From: a virus
Virus record (IMG/VR): IMGVR_UViG_3300042317_000627
Location: 1 to 37,558 of that record
Direction: 5' to 3' (one strand)
Length of the DNA stretch: 37,558 bases
A program made the position numbers and the translations under genes. Below are positions 26,023-32,722 of this stretch, one piece after another (position 1 is the stretch's first letter; each line of letters begins with the position of its first letter). The notes below the pieces were generated by a model. The model worked only from the letters and a program-made list of their open reading frames with translations, made no database searches and was not told where the DNA came from.

Positions 26023-26244
26023 TTACTCTTTATCAATTGGGCTAACTTTGGTACTAACATTGCCTTGCTCTTCATGCCATAGTTGACGCTGAGCAACACG
26101 TAACCTTTCAGCAACGATAAGAGAGCGAATATATGACGATCTTGATAACCCATGAGCCGATGCACTTTGCATTACCCAAAGCTTCTCATCGGCAGTTAAT
26201 CCAACCTTCTCAATCTCATCATGGTTATGTAGTTCTGACATCAT
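26023..26244 (-). CDS. Putative ribbon-helix-helix-like small protein
   Basis: 73 residues, starting at ATG 26244 or 26241 behind AAGGAT. The segment KVGLTADEKLWVMQSASAHG followed by LSRSSYIRSLIVAERLR has the strand-helix-helix layout of Arc/MetJ-type proteins. It is the first gene of the early operon after the Cro-like gene and its terminator. It may regulate early genes. The fold call is by eye. Confidence 0.6.
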   Translation of the reverse strand: MMSELHNHDEIEKVGLTADEKLWVMQSASAHGLSRSSYIRSLIVAERLRVAQRQLWHEEQGNVSTKVSPIDKE

Positions 26245-26294
26245 GGTTTGTTATCCTTAGTTGGTTAGTAAATCCACCCATTGCGGTTAAAAAC

Positions 26295-26320
26295 CCCATA
26301 CAGCCGCTAAGCTGTATGGG
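26295..26320 (-). terminator. Intrinsic terminator after Cro-like gene
   Basis: On the minus strand a perfect 10-bp stem (CCCATACAGC / GCTGTATGGG) with a 6-nt loop is followed by GTTTTT. It lies between the Cro-like gene and the rest of the early operon, the position of lambda tR1. This could limit early transcription until antitermination occurs. No antiterminator gene was recognised. Confidence 0.75.
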
Positions 26321-26424
26321 TGTACCACTAAGGATGTATGCAAAACAACTTATAGTCATAGCCTTGATTACATTCTTGTTTGCACTTGGCTTACATGCAA
26401 ACCCCGATCAGGCACGGGTATTGT

Positions 26425-26607
26425 TTATTTGTTATTTGCCACCATATTAAAAACATCGGGGCGACTTAATTGCAAAACCCTACGCCAAGCATCAGGGATT
26501 CCGCGAGTACGCCAACCTGATACAACGGCTGGAATGGTAGGCGCACAAAGCTCTGCAACCTTTTTGTTGCCACCTAATGCGTCAATTAGTTTTGAGTCGT
26601 TATTCAT
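26425..26607 (-). CDS. Cro-like repressor
   Basis: 60 residues with a helix-turn-helix of the Cro/YdaS kind (IDALGGNKKVAELCAPTIPA then VVSGWRTRGIPDAWRRVL). It is divergent from the CI-like gene across an 87-bp control region and is the first gene of the minus-strand unit. A good promoter lies upstream on this strand (TTGCAT, 17 nt, TAATAT). Expected role: repress the lysogeny promoter and favour lytic growth. Confidence 0.85.
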   Translation of the reverse strand: MNNDSKLIDALGGNKKVAELCAPTIPAVVSGWRTRGIPDAWRRVLQLSRPDVFNMVANNK

Positions 26608-26612
26608 AATGT

Positions 26613-26670
26613 AGCTAATATTAGCTTGTGCTAATTAAAAATGCAATAGCAAATGTTAATTTTAATTAGC
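26613..26670. promoter_or_regulatory. Divergent switch region with operators and minus-strand early promoter
   Basis: The minus-strand -35 TTGCAT (26641-26646) and -10 TAATAT (26618-26623) are separated by 17 bp. A perfect 14-bp palindrome AGCTAATATTAGCT (26613-26626) covers the -10. Half-sites of GCTAA/TTAGC recur at 26614, 26621, 26630 and 26666. The region separates the Cro-like and CI-like genes, so these are likely the main operators. Confidence 0.75.
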
Positions 26671-26694
26671 ATTATTTTATGAGAGGATTAATAC

Positions 26695-27033
26695 ATGAAT
26701 ATGCAAGACAACAGAGTAAGAAACTTAAAGCGCTTTATAGAGAGCCACGGCAACGCGGCTGAAGTGGCGCGTAAGTTTGACGGCATAGATGCCTCTTATT
26801 TAAGCCAACTATTAAATAGGCATAGAAACTTTGGCGAACGATCCGCACGCAACATAGAGGAACTGTGTGGGCTTGAGAACGGTTACTTTGATGTGTTTAT
26901 GGTTGAATCACCCGTGACCACTTACCAAGTTACAGACCGTGCAACAGATTTGCTACAACAACTACTGGATGAAACCAAAGCCAATACCAAAGCCATACAA
27001 TCACTAGAAAATACGATTAAATTGAAAGGATAG
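26695..27033 (+). CDS. CI-like repressor lacking a peptidase domain
   Basis: 112 residues. An N-terminal helix-turn-helix (GNAAEVARKFDGIDASYLSQ then LLNRHRNFGERSARNIEEL) is followed by a short region and a C-terminal helix (LLQQLLDETKANTKAIQSLE) that could dimerise. There is no S24 peptidase domain, so RecA-driven self-cleavage is not expected; induction must work another way. Start ATG 26695 is preceded by GAGAGG. Confidence 0.8.
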   Translation: MNMQDNRVRNLKRFIESHGNAAEVARKFDGIDASYLSQLLNRHRNFGERSARNIEELCGLENGYFDVFMVESPVTTYQVTDRATDLLQQLLDETKANTKAIQSLENTIKLKG

Positions 27034-27037
27034 GTAA

Positions 27038-27253
27038 ATGATCCCATTCATTGGCTTAATGATAGGCGCATACATTATTACGCGCATGGTTGAAACCATT
27101 ATTAATAAAGAAACGCATGGCGCTGTGGCAATTTGCGCCTTTATTACTATCATTATTGTGTTGTTTTGCTTGGCTGGCCTTTTATTTAGCAATGTAAAAA
27201 TTCCACTTGATTTACCAGCCGTGCCACGATTGCAAGGCATACCAGGCCAATAA
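27038..27253 (+). CDS. Small membrane protein downstream of repressor
   Basis: 71 residues with two hydrophobic segments (PFIGLMIGAYIITRMV and GAVAICAFITIIIVLFCLAG) and a proline-rich C-terminal tail. It starts 4 bp after the repressor stop, and a strong terminator follows, so it is co-transcribed with the repressor and probably expressed in lysogens. Superinfection exclusion is a reasonable but unproven idea. Confidence 0.7.
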   Translation: MIPFIGLMIGAYIITRMVETIINKETHGAVAICAFITIIIVLFCLAGLLFSNVKIPLDLPAVPRLQGIPGQ

Positions 27254-27271
27254 AACCTAGCATTTATCTAT

Positions 27272-27295
27272 AAACCCGCTTATGCGGGTTTTTTT
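27272..27295 (+). terminator. Strong intrinsic terminator
   Basis: AAACCCGC-TTAT-GCGGGTTT is a perfect 8-bp stem with a 4-nt loop followed by further T residues. It ends the repressor/membrane-protein transcript before the next promoter. Confidence 0.9.
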
Positions 27296-27308
27296 ACGTC
27301 TAAATAAA

Positions 27309-27362
27309 TTAGCAAATAATTAGCATTAGCTATTGACATGCTAAATTAGCTTTTGCTAATAT
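27309..27362 (+). promoter_or_regulatory. Second operator-controlled promoter
   Basis: TTGACA (27333-27338), 18 bp, TAATAT (27357-27362) form a near-consensus plus-strand promoter. Six GCTAA/TTAGC half-sites lie at 27309, 27320, 27326, 27340, 27346 and 27355, covering the -35 flank, spacer and -10. The same half-sites occur at the cro/cI switch. It should drive the operon starting at 27394. Confidence 0.8.
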
Positions 27363-27393
27363 ATCTAAAACACTCACACATAGGGGTTTGAAA

Positions 27394-27579
27394 ATGACAC
27401 AAAGCACATTAGCACTTGAGGCCGCATTTAGGCGCACAAAGCTACCTGAGCAGGGTTATACATTTCAAGCAGCAATTAACTGTGTGGCGTTAAAAATTTG
27501 CATTGAGCGATTAGCAGTCATTGATCAGCGCAAATTAGAAATTAACCAAAAGCCCACCTACTGGTGGGATAAATTCTAA
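27394..27579 (+). CDS. Small protein heading the plus-strand accessory operon
   Basis: 61 residues from ATG 27394 (TAGGGG 7 nt upstream; a TTG two codons earlier is less likely). Mostly helical (LALEAAFRRTKLPEQGYTFQ then ALKICIERLAVIDQRK) and ending in a Trp pair (YWWDKF). It is the first gene after the operator-controlled promoter. No family recognised. Confidence 0.65.
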   Translation: MTQSTLALEAAFRRTKLPEQGYTFQAAINCVALKICIERLAVIDQRKLEINQKPTYWWDKF

Positions 27580-27586
27580 GGTGAAT

Positions 27587-27763
27587 ATGATGAACACTAT
27601 TAAATTTGAATCAATCCCTAATGAAGCAGCGCTACTTGAAATAGCACAATTAGCGGCCGCCAGACACTTACACCTCATTACCAATGGTAAGCGCTCAGTA
27701 TTATGCTCAGTGGTGCCTAGTGGCTGGCAATTAATGCCAGTAATGATTAAGAAAGCGGCTTAA
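27587..27763 (+). CDS. Small protein, unrecognised
   Basis: 58 residues from ATG 27587, with AAGG just upstream; a GTG at 27581 is an alternative. Contains AALLEIAQLAAARHLHLITN and SVLCSVVPSGWQLMPV, giving a helix followed by strands. It belongs to the plus-strand accessory operon. The function is unknown. Confidence 0.6.
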   Translation: MMNTIKFESIPNEAALLEIAQLAAARHLHLITNGKRSVLCSVVPSGWQLMPVMIKKAA

Positions 27764-27765
27764 TT

Positions 27766-27939
27766 ATGTGCGAGATCATTTTATTTTTAGCGCTTTCAGG
27801 TTTGTTTTTCTTTTTTGGCTACTTAGCTAGCTGGATTACCCACGGCAAATTAATTAAACGCATTAAAAATACACTGTATTACATTAAATGCGGCCATCAG
27901 CCAGTAAGGGCATGGCGTTATGCAGGTATTACGCTATGA
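27766..27939 (+). CDS. Small membrane protein
   Basis: 57 residues, ATG 27766 to TGA 27939. One hydrophobic segment near the N-terminus (IILFLALSGLFFFFGYLASW) is followed by a basic tail (KRIKNTLYYIKCGHQPVRAW). The stop overlaps the next start as ATGA, indicating coupling. The orientation rule suggests a basic cytoplasmic C-terminus. Confidence 0.65.
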   Translation: MCEIILFLALSGLFFFFGYLASWITHGKLIKRIKNTLYYIKCGHQPVRAWRYAGITL

Positions 27940-28184
27940 GCGCCCTACTCATTTTTATTAGCACCTTTGTATTGGTATTTGCGCTTGGTTTTCAATCACT
28001 CAATGTAAATAACGGCCATTACAAAGCGGCGTTTTTAACCAGCTTTGCTATTGCTGCAGCCAACATCATTTTATTTAAAACAATTCCCCAGGCTGATTGG
28101 TTAGAGATTTGCGCTTACCTAGTAGCTGGCCCATTAGCCATAACTGCCAGCATGTATGCGCATGAAAGGTTTATGAATAAATGA
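27936..28184 (+). CDS. Small multi-span membrane protein
   Basis: 82 residues from ATG 27936, which overlaps the previous stop. Hydrophobic segments at about residues 3-20 (LIFISTFVLVFALGFQSL), 30-50 (AFLTSFAIAAANIILF) and 57-75 (EICAYLVAGPLAITASM) predict three spans. It overlaps the HNH gene by 4 bp. The function is unknown. Confidence 0.65.
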   Translation: MSALLIFISTFVLVFALGFQSLNVNNGHYKAAFLTSFAIAAANIILFKTIPQADWLEICAYLVAGPLAITASMYAHERFMNK

Positions 28185-28852
28185 CTAAGAGCCTCAATAA
28201 AATAGCCAAGCGGGTAAATTGGACAGCTGAAATGGATGCTGAACTGACCTTAATTTACCCTGACATTAAGTCTGAACTTGTGGCAGAAAAGCTGGGCATT
28301 AGCCTTACCGCAGTTTATGGCAGGGCCTATAAATTTGGCTTAAAAAAATCTGCTCAATTTATGAATAGCCCAGCCGCTTGCCGATTAAGGCGTGGTGATG
28401 AGGTAGGCAAGCAGTTTAGATTTAAGCCTGGCCATGTATCACACAATAAAGGCGTAAAAGGCATTAGTTACCCTGGCATGGTAGATACGCAATTTAAGCC
28501 AGGTTCTCGCCCTGTTAATACTAAGCCAGTAGGCTATATACGCACCACTCACGATGGCTATTTAGAAATGAAAATGGCTGAGGGGATTAGGCAGTGGCGA
28601 TTATTACATCGGGTTATTTGGCAGCGCCTTAATGGCAAGATTGCTAGCGACCTAATAGTGACGTTTATTGATGGCAATAGTAAAAATATAAAAATTACTA
28701 ATTTAACGCTAATCAGTAAAAAAGAAAATGCGCTACGTAATAGCTGCCACAACTACGGTAAAGAGATTGCCCAGTTATATCAACTTAAAGGCGCAATAAC
28801 CCGCCAAATTAATAAAAGGAATGCAAAAAATGAACGACATATCAGCGCTTAG
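28181..28852 (+). CDS. HNH homing-type endonuclease with N-terminal helix-turn-helix
   Basis: 223 residues. Residues 12-55 look like a DNA-binding helix-turn-helix (VNWTAEMDAELTLIYPDIKS, LVAEKLGISLTAVYGRAYKF). Residues 138-180 match the HNH pattern: WRLLHRVIWQRLNGKI with H143, VTFIDGNSKN with D164/N166, then ITNLTLISKKEN with N174. Such enzymes occur in phages both as mobile homing nucleases and in packaging. It overlaps both neighbours slightly. Whether it is a freeloading element or functional for the phage cannot be told. Confidence 0.85.
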   Translation: MTKSLNKIAKRVNWTAEMDAELTLIYPDIKSELVAEKLGISLTAVYGRAYKFGLKKSAQFMNSPAACRLRRGDEVGKQFRFKPGHVSHNKGVKGISYPGMVDTQFKPGSRPVNTKPVGYIRTTHDGYLEMKMAEGIRQWRLLHRVIWQRLNGKIASDLIVTFIDGNSKNIKITNLTLISKKENALRNSCHNYGKEIAQLYQLKGAITRQINKRNAKNERHISA

Positions 28853-29159
28853 GGGTCATTTGTTTAATACGCTACAGGCTTTACAAGATAAAGAAAATCC
28901 TATGGATATAGAGCGTGCAAAAGCTGTCTGCCAAGTAGGCTCAGTCATTATTGATAGCGCCAAGGCTGAGATTGATTTTGCTAAAGTGAATGGCAGCGTC
29001 GATACGCAGTTTTTTAATAAGCCTCATCAAATCGGTTTTTCTGCGACTGTGACTGATCTAGAAAATCATAAGCCGGCACCAACACCATTAAATAAATTTG
29101 ATACGCCTACAGGCAAGGTATCAATTAAAGATAATGTGCTTACGCACAGAATGCGGTAA
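28830..29159 (+). CDS. Small acidic/helical protein, unrecognised
   Basis: 109 residues from ATG 28830, placed 10 nt after AAAGGA; an ATG at 28821 is too close to it. The N-terminal half is helical (ALRGHLFNTLQALQDKE then ERAKAVCQVGSVIIDSAKAE). I recall similar short helical proteins in early regions of other phages, where they precede an HNH or replication gene. The C-terminal third is Pro/Thr/Lys-rich and likely disordered. Overlaps the HNH gene by 23 bp. Confidence 0.65.
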   Translation: MNDISALRGHLFNTLQALQDKENPMDIERAKAVCQVGSVIIDSAKAEIDFAKVNGSVDTQFFNKPHQIGFSATVTDLENHKPAPTPLNKFDTPTGKVSIKDNVLTHRMR

Positions 29160-29164
29160 TCGAA

Positions 29165-29623
29165 ATGAACCGCAGTCAACGCAGACAAGCAGAACGTGAC
29201 ATTAAGCGCGGCATCATGCGCCACGACAAAATAATACCATTACCTGCCCTACTAGATGAGTTTACTGTCTTTGATATGCCACAAAGCATATTAGACCAGC
29301 TAGCCAATGGTGCAGTTGATAGCGTTAATGATGAGCCAGTATTTCGTGATAACAGTGGCGTACTTTGTGCAGTAGTTCCGGCTTTTGAGGGCTGGATATT
29401 CACCTGGCAAAAAATACAAGAAAAGCAATATGAAAGCTTTGATCTAGAGCCGTTACAAATTATCTGCAACCGGCTTAAATACGATATGAAATTAACTAGC
29501 CTGCATATTGAAATGGCACAAGAGGCTTTAGATCGTTGCCGTACTTACTTTAGATCAGGTAATCGTCAAGACATCGCCAGTATCGCCAGAACAGCACAAA
29601 TTCAAATGATGATAGGCCATTGA
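29165..29623 (+). CDS. Hypothetical protein of the plus-strand operon
   Basis: 152 residues starting MNRSQRRQAERDIKRGIM, a basic helical start, then PLPALLDEFTVFDMPQSIL and a helical C-terminal half (MKLTSLHIEMAQEALDRCRT). No transmembrane segment or catalytic motif is visible. The basic N-terminus could bind nucleic acid. The function is unknown. Confidence 0.65.
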   Translation: MNRSQRRQAERDIKRGIMRHDKIIPLPALLDEFTVFDMPQSILDQLANGAVDSVNDEPVFRDNSGVLCAVVPAFEGWIFTWQKIQEKQYESFDLEPLQIICNRLKYDMKLTSLHIEMAQEALDRCRTYFRSGNRQDIASIARTAQIQMMIGH

Positions 29624-29624
29624 T

Positions 29625-29720
29625 ATGTCAACCCTAGATCACATGATTGTTAATTCTTTAAAAATTGCCTGTGTTTTTTTCATTATTTATTTAGTTTTTT
29701 GGGTAATTTTTGGGGAGTAA
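29625..29720 (+). CDS. Tiny single-span membrane protein
   Basis: 31 residues, ATG 29625 to TAA 29720, with one hydrophobic span (KIACVFFIIYLVFWVIFG). The start lies one base after the previous stop codon and another gene begins 2 bp after its end. Tight packing supports it being real. Confidence 0.55.
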   Translation: MSTLDHMIVNSLKIACVFFIIYLVFWVIFGE

Positions 29721-29722
29721 TT

Positions 29723-29860
29723 ATGGCCTGCAATAAAGAGTGTAATCAAGGTAGAGCATGTAACTGTACTAGAGAAAGTGATGCGGTTGTTGTAATAAGC
29801 GTATTGCTGTGCCTATGTGTAATAGCCATTTTTTATGGCCTATATAAATTATTAAGCTAA
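29723..29860 (+). CDS. Small cysteine-rich membrane protein
   Basis: 45 residues, ATG 29723 with GGGGAG 5 nt upstream. An N-terminal cysteine cluster (MACNKECNQGRACNCTRESD) is followed by one hydrophobic span (VVVISVLLCLCVIAIFYGL). The cluster could bind metal on one side of the membrane. The function is unknown; short tail-anchored proteins like this are typical of phage early regions. Confidence 0.6.
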   Translation: MACNKECNQGRACNCTRESDAVVVISVLLCLCVIAIFYGLYKLLS

Positions 29861-29866
29861 GGATCG

Positions 29867-30058
29867 ATGATGAATCAAAGTCAACAAGCCTTATATGACG
29901 TTATTAGTATTAGTTTAGCTTTAATGATGTGTGTGATGTTATTTGGCAAGGCTTGGGATAGTTACTACCCAAGTGCAACAAAAGTAGCGTGTGCAGTAGA
30001 GGTTCAATATCAGCAAGCCAGGGTTACTTATATTGGCACTGGCACCATTTATAATTAA
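29867..30058 (+). CDS. Small membrane or exported protein
   Basis: 63 residues, start ATG 29867 or 29870, preceded by AAGGAT. A hydrophobic span at about residues 11-27 (DVISISLALMMCVMLFGKAW) is followed by a polar part with one cysteine (KVACAVEVQYQQARV). It could be a signal anchor. It ends 10 bp before the start of the secreted protein gene. Confidence 0.6.
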   Translation: MMNQSQQALYDVISISLALMMCVMLFGKAWDSYYPSATKVACAVEVQYQQARVTYIGTGTIYN

Positions 30059-30068
30059 AGGGGTTAAC

Positions 30069-30356
30069 ATGAAATTAATGACAGCAGTTTTTTTAGGTAC
30101 TTATTGCTTATCAGCTAATGCAGATACACCATGTGATGAGTGGGCGAACTTTACTAAGATTATTACTTACCGATTTCGCGATACAGGTAAAACTGAGAAA
30201 GAGGTTAAAAATGAGCTTATACGTACCATGGGTGATAACGCAGAGATTGACCAGGCATTAGGCTGGGTAGGTTATACCTTTGCAAACCCAAAATTAAATC
30301 CTGTGCAGATATGGGAAGGCGTCTATCTCGCTTGCTCAAGTAAACCTACTTTATAA
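30069..30356 (+). CDS. Putative periplasmic protein with signal peptide
   Basis: 95 residues from ATG 30069, chosen because AAAGGGG lies 5 nt upstream and the frame then begins with a signal peptide (MKLMTAVFLGTYCLSANA) with a likely cut after ANA. The mature part has two cysteines (DTPCDEW and YLACSSK) that could form a disulfide. It ends the plus-strand accessory operon. A role in the envelope, such as exclusion of other phages, is possible but not shown. Confidence 0.7.
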   Translation: MKLMTAVFLGTYCLSANADTPCDEWANFTKIITYRFRDTGKTEKEVKNELIRTMGDNAEIDQALGWVGYTFANPKLNPVQIWEGVYLACSSKPTL

Positions 30357-30365
30357 AAAATAAAC

Positions 30366-30386
30366 CTGTTCACGTCACGTGAACAG
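30366..30386. terminator. Hairpin, probable end of accessory operon
   Basis: CTGTTCACG-TCA-CGTGAACAG is a perfect 9-bp stem with a 3-nt loop, 9 bp after the last accessory gene. The plus side is followed by TTTAAAAATT, a weak T-run, and the minus side by a T-rich stretch. It could be a terminator or a protein-binding palindrome. Confidence 0.55.
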
Positions 30387-30456
30387 TTTAAAAATTAATA
30401 TAAATCTACACTATTAGTTTAGTTTTGAAATTAAAAGTGTTACCGATAGGGGTTAT

Positions 30457-30636
30457 ATGAAAAATAGCTATACCATTACAGAACTAATGTCAGAGCTTGG
30501 GATTAATAGCCGCGCTACATTCTGGCGTAGACGTAAAAAAGGGGATATTCCTCCACCTGATCTTAATCATGGCCACCCTATTTGGATGCGTAAGACGTTA
30601 GCGCATTTGCTACCCACATTGACCACCAGTCCATGA
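30457..30636 (+). CDS. AlpA-like excisionase
   Basis: 59 residues, ATG 30457 with AGGGG 6 nt upstream. It has the AlpA/Xis winged-helix pattern: YTITELMSELGINSRATFWR then RRKKGDIPPPDLNHGHPIWM. Such proteins direct excision by tyrosine integrases. It is convergent with the integrase and overlaps its last 59 bp on the opposite strand, so the two genes are likely expressed at different times. Confidence 0.85.
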   Translation: MKNSYTITELMSELGINSRATFWRRRKKGDIPPPDLNHGHPIWMRKTLAHLLPTLTTSP

Positions 30637-31726
30637 GTTTAACTCTTTCATCAAGATACTCAGCACGATTATAGGCAGCGCGTACTAGATCTGTTTCCTT
30701 ATGCGCTAATTGACGTTCGATGACGTCATGGTGAAATGGGGATTGCTCATTGAGTACGGTAGACGCTAAAGCTCTAAACCCATGTATCGTCATTAAACCG
30801 CGATAGCCTAAACGATATAATGCGAAAAGCAGAGTATTCTCACTAATAGGTGAATTGGGTCGCTTAGGTGAATTAAAAACAAAATCCCGATCGCCATTTA
30901 ATGCGTCTAGCTCTTTTAATATTTTCAGTGCAGCATCAGATAGCGGCACAACGTGCGGTAAATTCATTTTCATACGATCAGCAGGAATTACCCAAAACCG
31001 ATCATCTTTAATCTCATCCCAACGCATACCTCGTAGCTCGTTAGTTCTTACAAAAGTTAACGCAACAAGCATCAACCCCTGCTTTGTAATAGGCTCATCA
31101 TAATTATTAATCAAACTAAATAACTTACCTGCATCAGCCAAATCAATGCAATTCATATGCTTGGTTTTAGGTGTATTAAGTACGCGACTTAAGCTATTGG
31201 CTGAGTGAGATTCTATATAGCCAACATCTACCGCATAATCAAATACCTGCCTAATATGCGTACCTACTCGATGCGCTGTTTCAATAATATTTAACTTTTG
31301 AATATCCTGGACAACCTTAACCAGATTAACTCGCTTAATTGTATCAATAGGCATTTTACCAATGCTCGGCGATACGAAAGTATCAAGCCTATAAACCACT
31401 TGCTGCTTATGCTTAGTATTGCGTAGCTTAGGTAGCTTATATAAATACCATTCATTTTTAACAATATCAAATGATGGCTTATTAATGCTGCCTTGCACTA
31501 ATTCTAATTTAAATTTATTAAGCAGCAGCCGTGCATCAGCGATGCCAATTTGGGGATATTTACCAAATGTTTTAGTTTGATGCTTACCATTTAGTTTATA
31601 TAAAAATCGCCAGCTCTTTGTACCGCTGGGGAGCACCTCAATAAATAAACCATGGGCATCACTTAATTTATAAGTTTTGGCTAAGGGCTTTGCGCCATCA
31701 ATCTTTTTGTTAGTTAAATTAGGCAT
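30578..31726 (-). CDS. int: Tyrosine integrase, DUF4102/P4 type
   Basis: 382 residues. The N-terminal DUF4102 arm-binding domain is clear (KLSDAHGLFIEVLPSGTKSW, FGKYPQIGIADARLLLNKFK). The catalytic domain has R232 (TNELRGMRWDEI), H315 and R318 (MTIHGFRALASTVLNE), H342 (QLAHKETDLV) and nucleophile Y352 (AAYNRAEYLDERVKLM). All catalytic residues are in place, so it should be active. Integrases of this type usually target the 3' end of a tRNA or tmRNA gene. The candidate attP lies in the 233-bp gap upstream of its start. Confidence 0.95.
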   Translation of the reverse strand: MPNLTNKKIDGAKPLAKTYKLSDAHGLFIEVLPSGTKSWRFLYKLNGKHQTKTFGKYPQIGIADARLLLNKFKLELVQGSINKPSFDIVKNEWYLYKLPKLRNTKHKQQVVYRLDTFVSPSIGKMPIDTIKRVNLVKVVQDIQKLNIIETAHRVGTHIRQVFDYAVDVGYIESHSANSLSRVLNTPKTKHMNCIDLADAGKLFSLINNYDEPITKQGLMLVALTFVRTNELRGMRWDEIKDDRFWVIPADRMKMNLPHVVPLSDAALKILKELDALNGDRDFVFNSPKRPNSPISENTLLFALYRLGYRGLMTIHGFRALASTVLNEQSPFHHDVIERQLAHKETDLVRAAYNRAEYLDERVKLMDWWSMWVANALTSYASK

Positions 31727-31762
31727 AAAATCCTATGCCTAATTTAATGCCTACTAAATCAA

Positions 31763-31919
31763 TGAAACAAAACGAAACGATATAAAACATAATGAATCAC
31801 CTTGAAACACATTAAGCCTTGTACTATAAGGCCTAATGAAACAAAATGAAACACTTTGAATTAATATGAAACTAGATGAAATATGTAATTGGAGGCGCGA
31901 ACCGCACCGAGAATTACAT
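31763..31919. other. Candidate attP with arm-type repeats
   Basis: The AT-rich gap beside int has TGAAAC at 31763, 31803, 31837, 31847 and 31867 plus near-matches, fitting arm-type integrase sites. At 31883-31919 an 8-bp perfect inverted repeat (ATGTAATT / AATTACAT) flanks a 21-bp GC-rich core (31891-31911) that on the minus strand contains GGTTCGCGCCTCC, reminiscent of a tRNA or tmRNA 3' end. This core is the best attP crossover candidate. It is inferred, and the host site is not in the window. Confidence 0.55.
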
Positions 31920-31959
31920 ATAAAACATTAAGTTAGTAATTTTATGCCTTATTTCATGA

Positions 31960-32514
31960 CTATAAACAACCCACTTGTTCGCATGCTGAATCTATCCAGG
32001 CGCGAGCATTATTATAATCTATAGTTGTTATTTGGCAGGCTTGCTCAAGTTGTCGATAAGCGGTTGCGTCACGCTCTTGCCCACTTTCGGTAGGTCTTTG
32101 GGGATCGCCGGCAGTTTCTGGCAATCCAAGGCGATTACGCTCGGCTTCGAGGCGCAGGCGCTCAGTAAAATTATACTTAGTAGTATTAATGCGATTTTCA
32201 TATAATCCCTTTATTTCTTCAATTGATTTATTACGATCTAGGTTTAATCGCTTCATCTCTTCTTGCGATTTTATTTGTGCTGCAACCACTCTATTTTGAG
32301 CCTTAATAGTAGAGATTTCATTTTCATGCTGTTTTTTAGCGGTGACTTTACTAATTTCATCTTTAAATGCGGCTAATTCTCTTACAGTGCGTTCATAGGC
32401 GTTTTTATAGTAAAAGACAGCAGATAGTATTAAGGCGATTAAAATAATGCGCCAATGGTTAATAAAAAAGTCAGTAAATTTACTTAGTAGCGTTTTTAAG
32501 AGCAATAGCGTCAT
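31960..32514 (-). CDS. Rz-like inner-membrane spanin
   Basis: 184 residues from ATG 32514 (a longer frame begins at 32547). One N-terminal membrane segment (HWRIILIALILSAVFYY) is followed by a long charged coiled coil (KVTAKKQHENEISTIKAQNR, QEEMKRLNLDRNKSIEEIKG) and a C-terminal part with cysteines. This is the i-spanin layout that fuses inner and outer membranes at lysis. No separate Rz1 lipoprotein was seen, though an embedded frame was not searched exhaustively. Confidence 0.8.
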   Translation of the reverse strand: MTLLLLKTLLSKFTDFFINHWRIILIALILSAVFYYKNAYERTVRELAAFKDEISKVTAKKQHENEISTIKAQNRVVAAQIKSQEEMKRLNLDRNKSIEEIKGLYENRINTTKYNFTERLRLEAERNRLGLPETAGDPQRPTESGQERDATAYRQLEQACQITTIDYNNARAWIDSACEQVGCL

Positions 32515-32722
32515 TTTTTTCAATCTCAAATTGTTTAAGTAGCTCAAGGGTGTGAATTGCTTTATCTAAATCAGCAATACCGCCCTTATCTCGAAAGCGG
32601 GTAATATATTTAATAGCGGTATGCTGACATGCGTCTAAGTTATTTAGCATTGAGTAGCGCATAGGCTGAATAGCTAGCTTTGCATAATGATCGCCGCCGA
32701 CTTGTTTATTTTCTGCCGTCAT
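32480..32722 (-). CDS. DUF3310 family protein
   Basis: 80 residues. The signature VGGDHYAKLAIQPMRYSM followed by HTAIKYITRFRDKGGIADLD and AIHTLELL is that of DUF3310, a small phage protein often linked to nucleotide metabolism (sometimes labelled nucleotide kinase). It overlaps the spanin gene by 35 bp and the metallophosphoesterase by 4 bp. The biochemical role is not settled. Confidence 0.88.
   Translation of the reverse strand: MTAENKQVGGDHYAKLAIQPMRYSMLNNLDACQHTAIKYITRFRDKGGIADLDKAIHTLELLKQFEIEKNDAIALKNATK

Noticed and set aside
26133-26450. A plus-strand frame containing a signal-peptide-like segment (MYAKQLIVIALITFLFALGL)
   Set aside because: It is antisense to two early genes and the terminator. 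The only start placing the segment first (26334) has no properly spaced Shine-Dalgarno. The hydrophobic stretch is notable but not enough.
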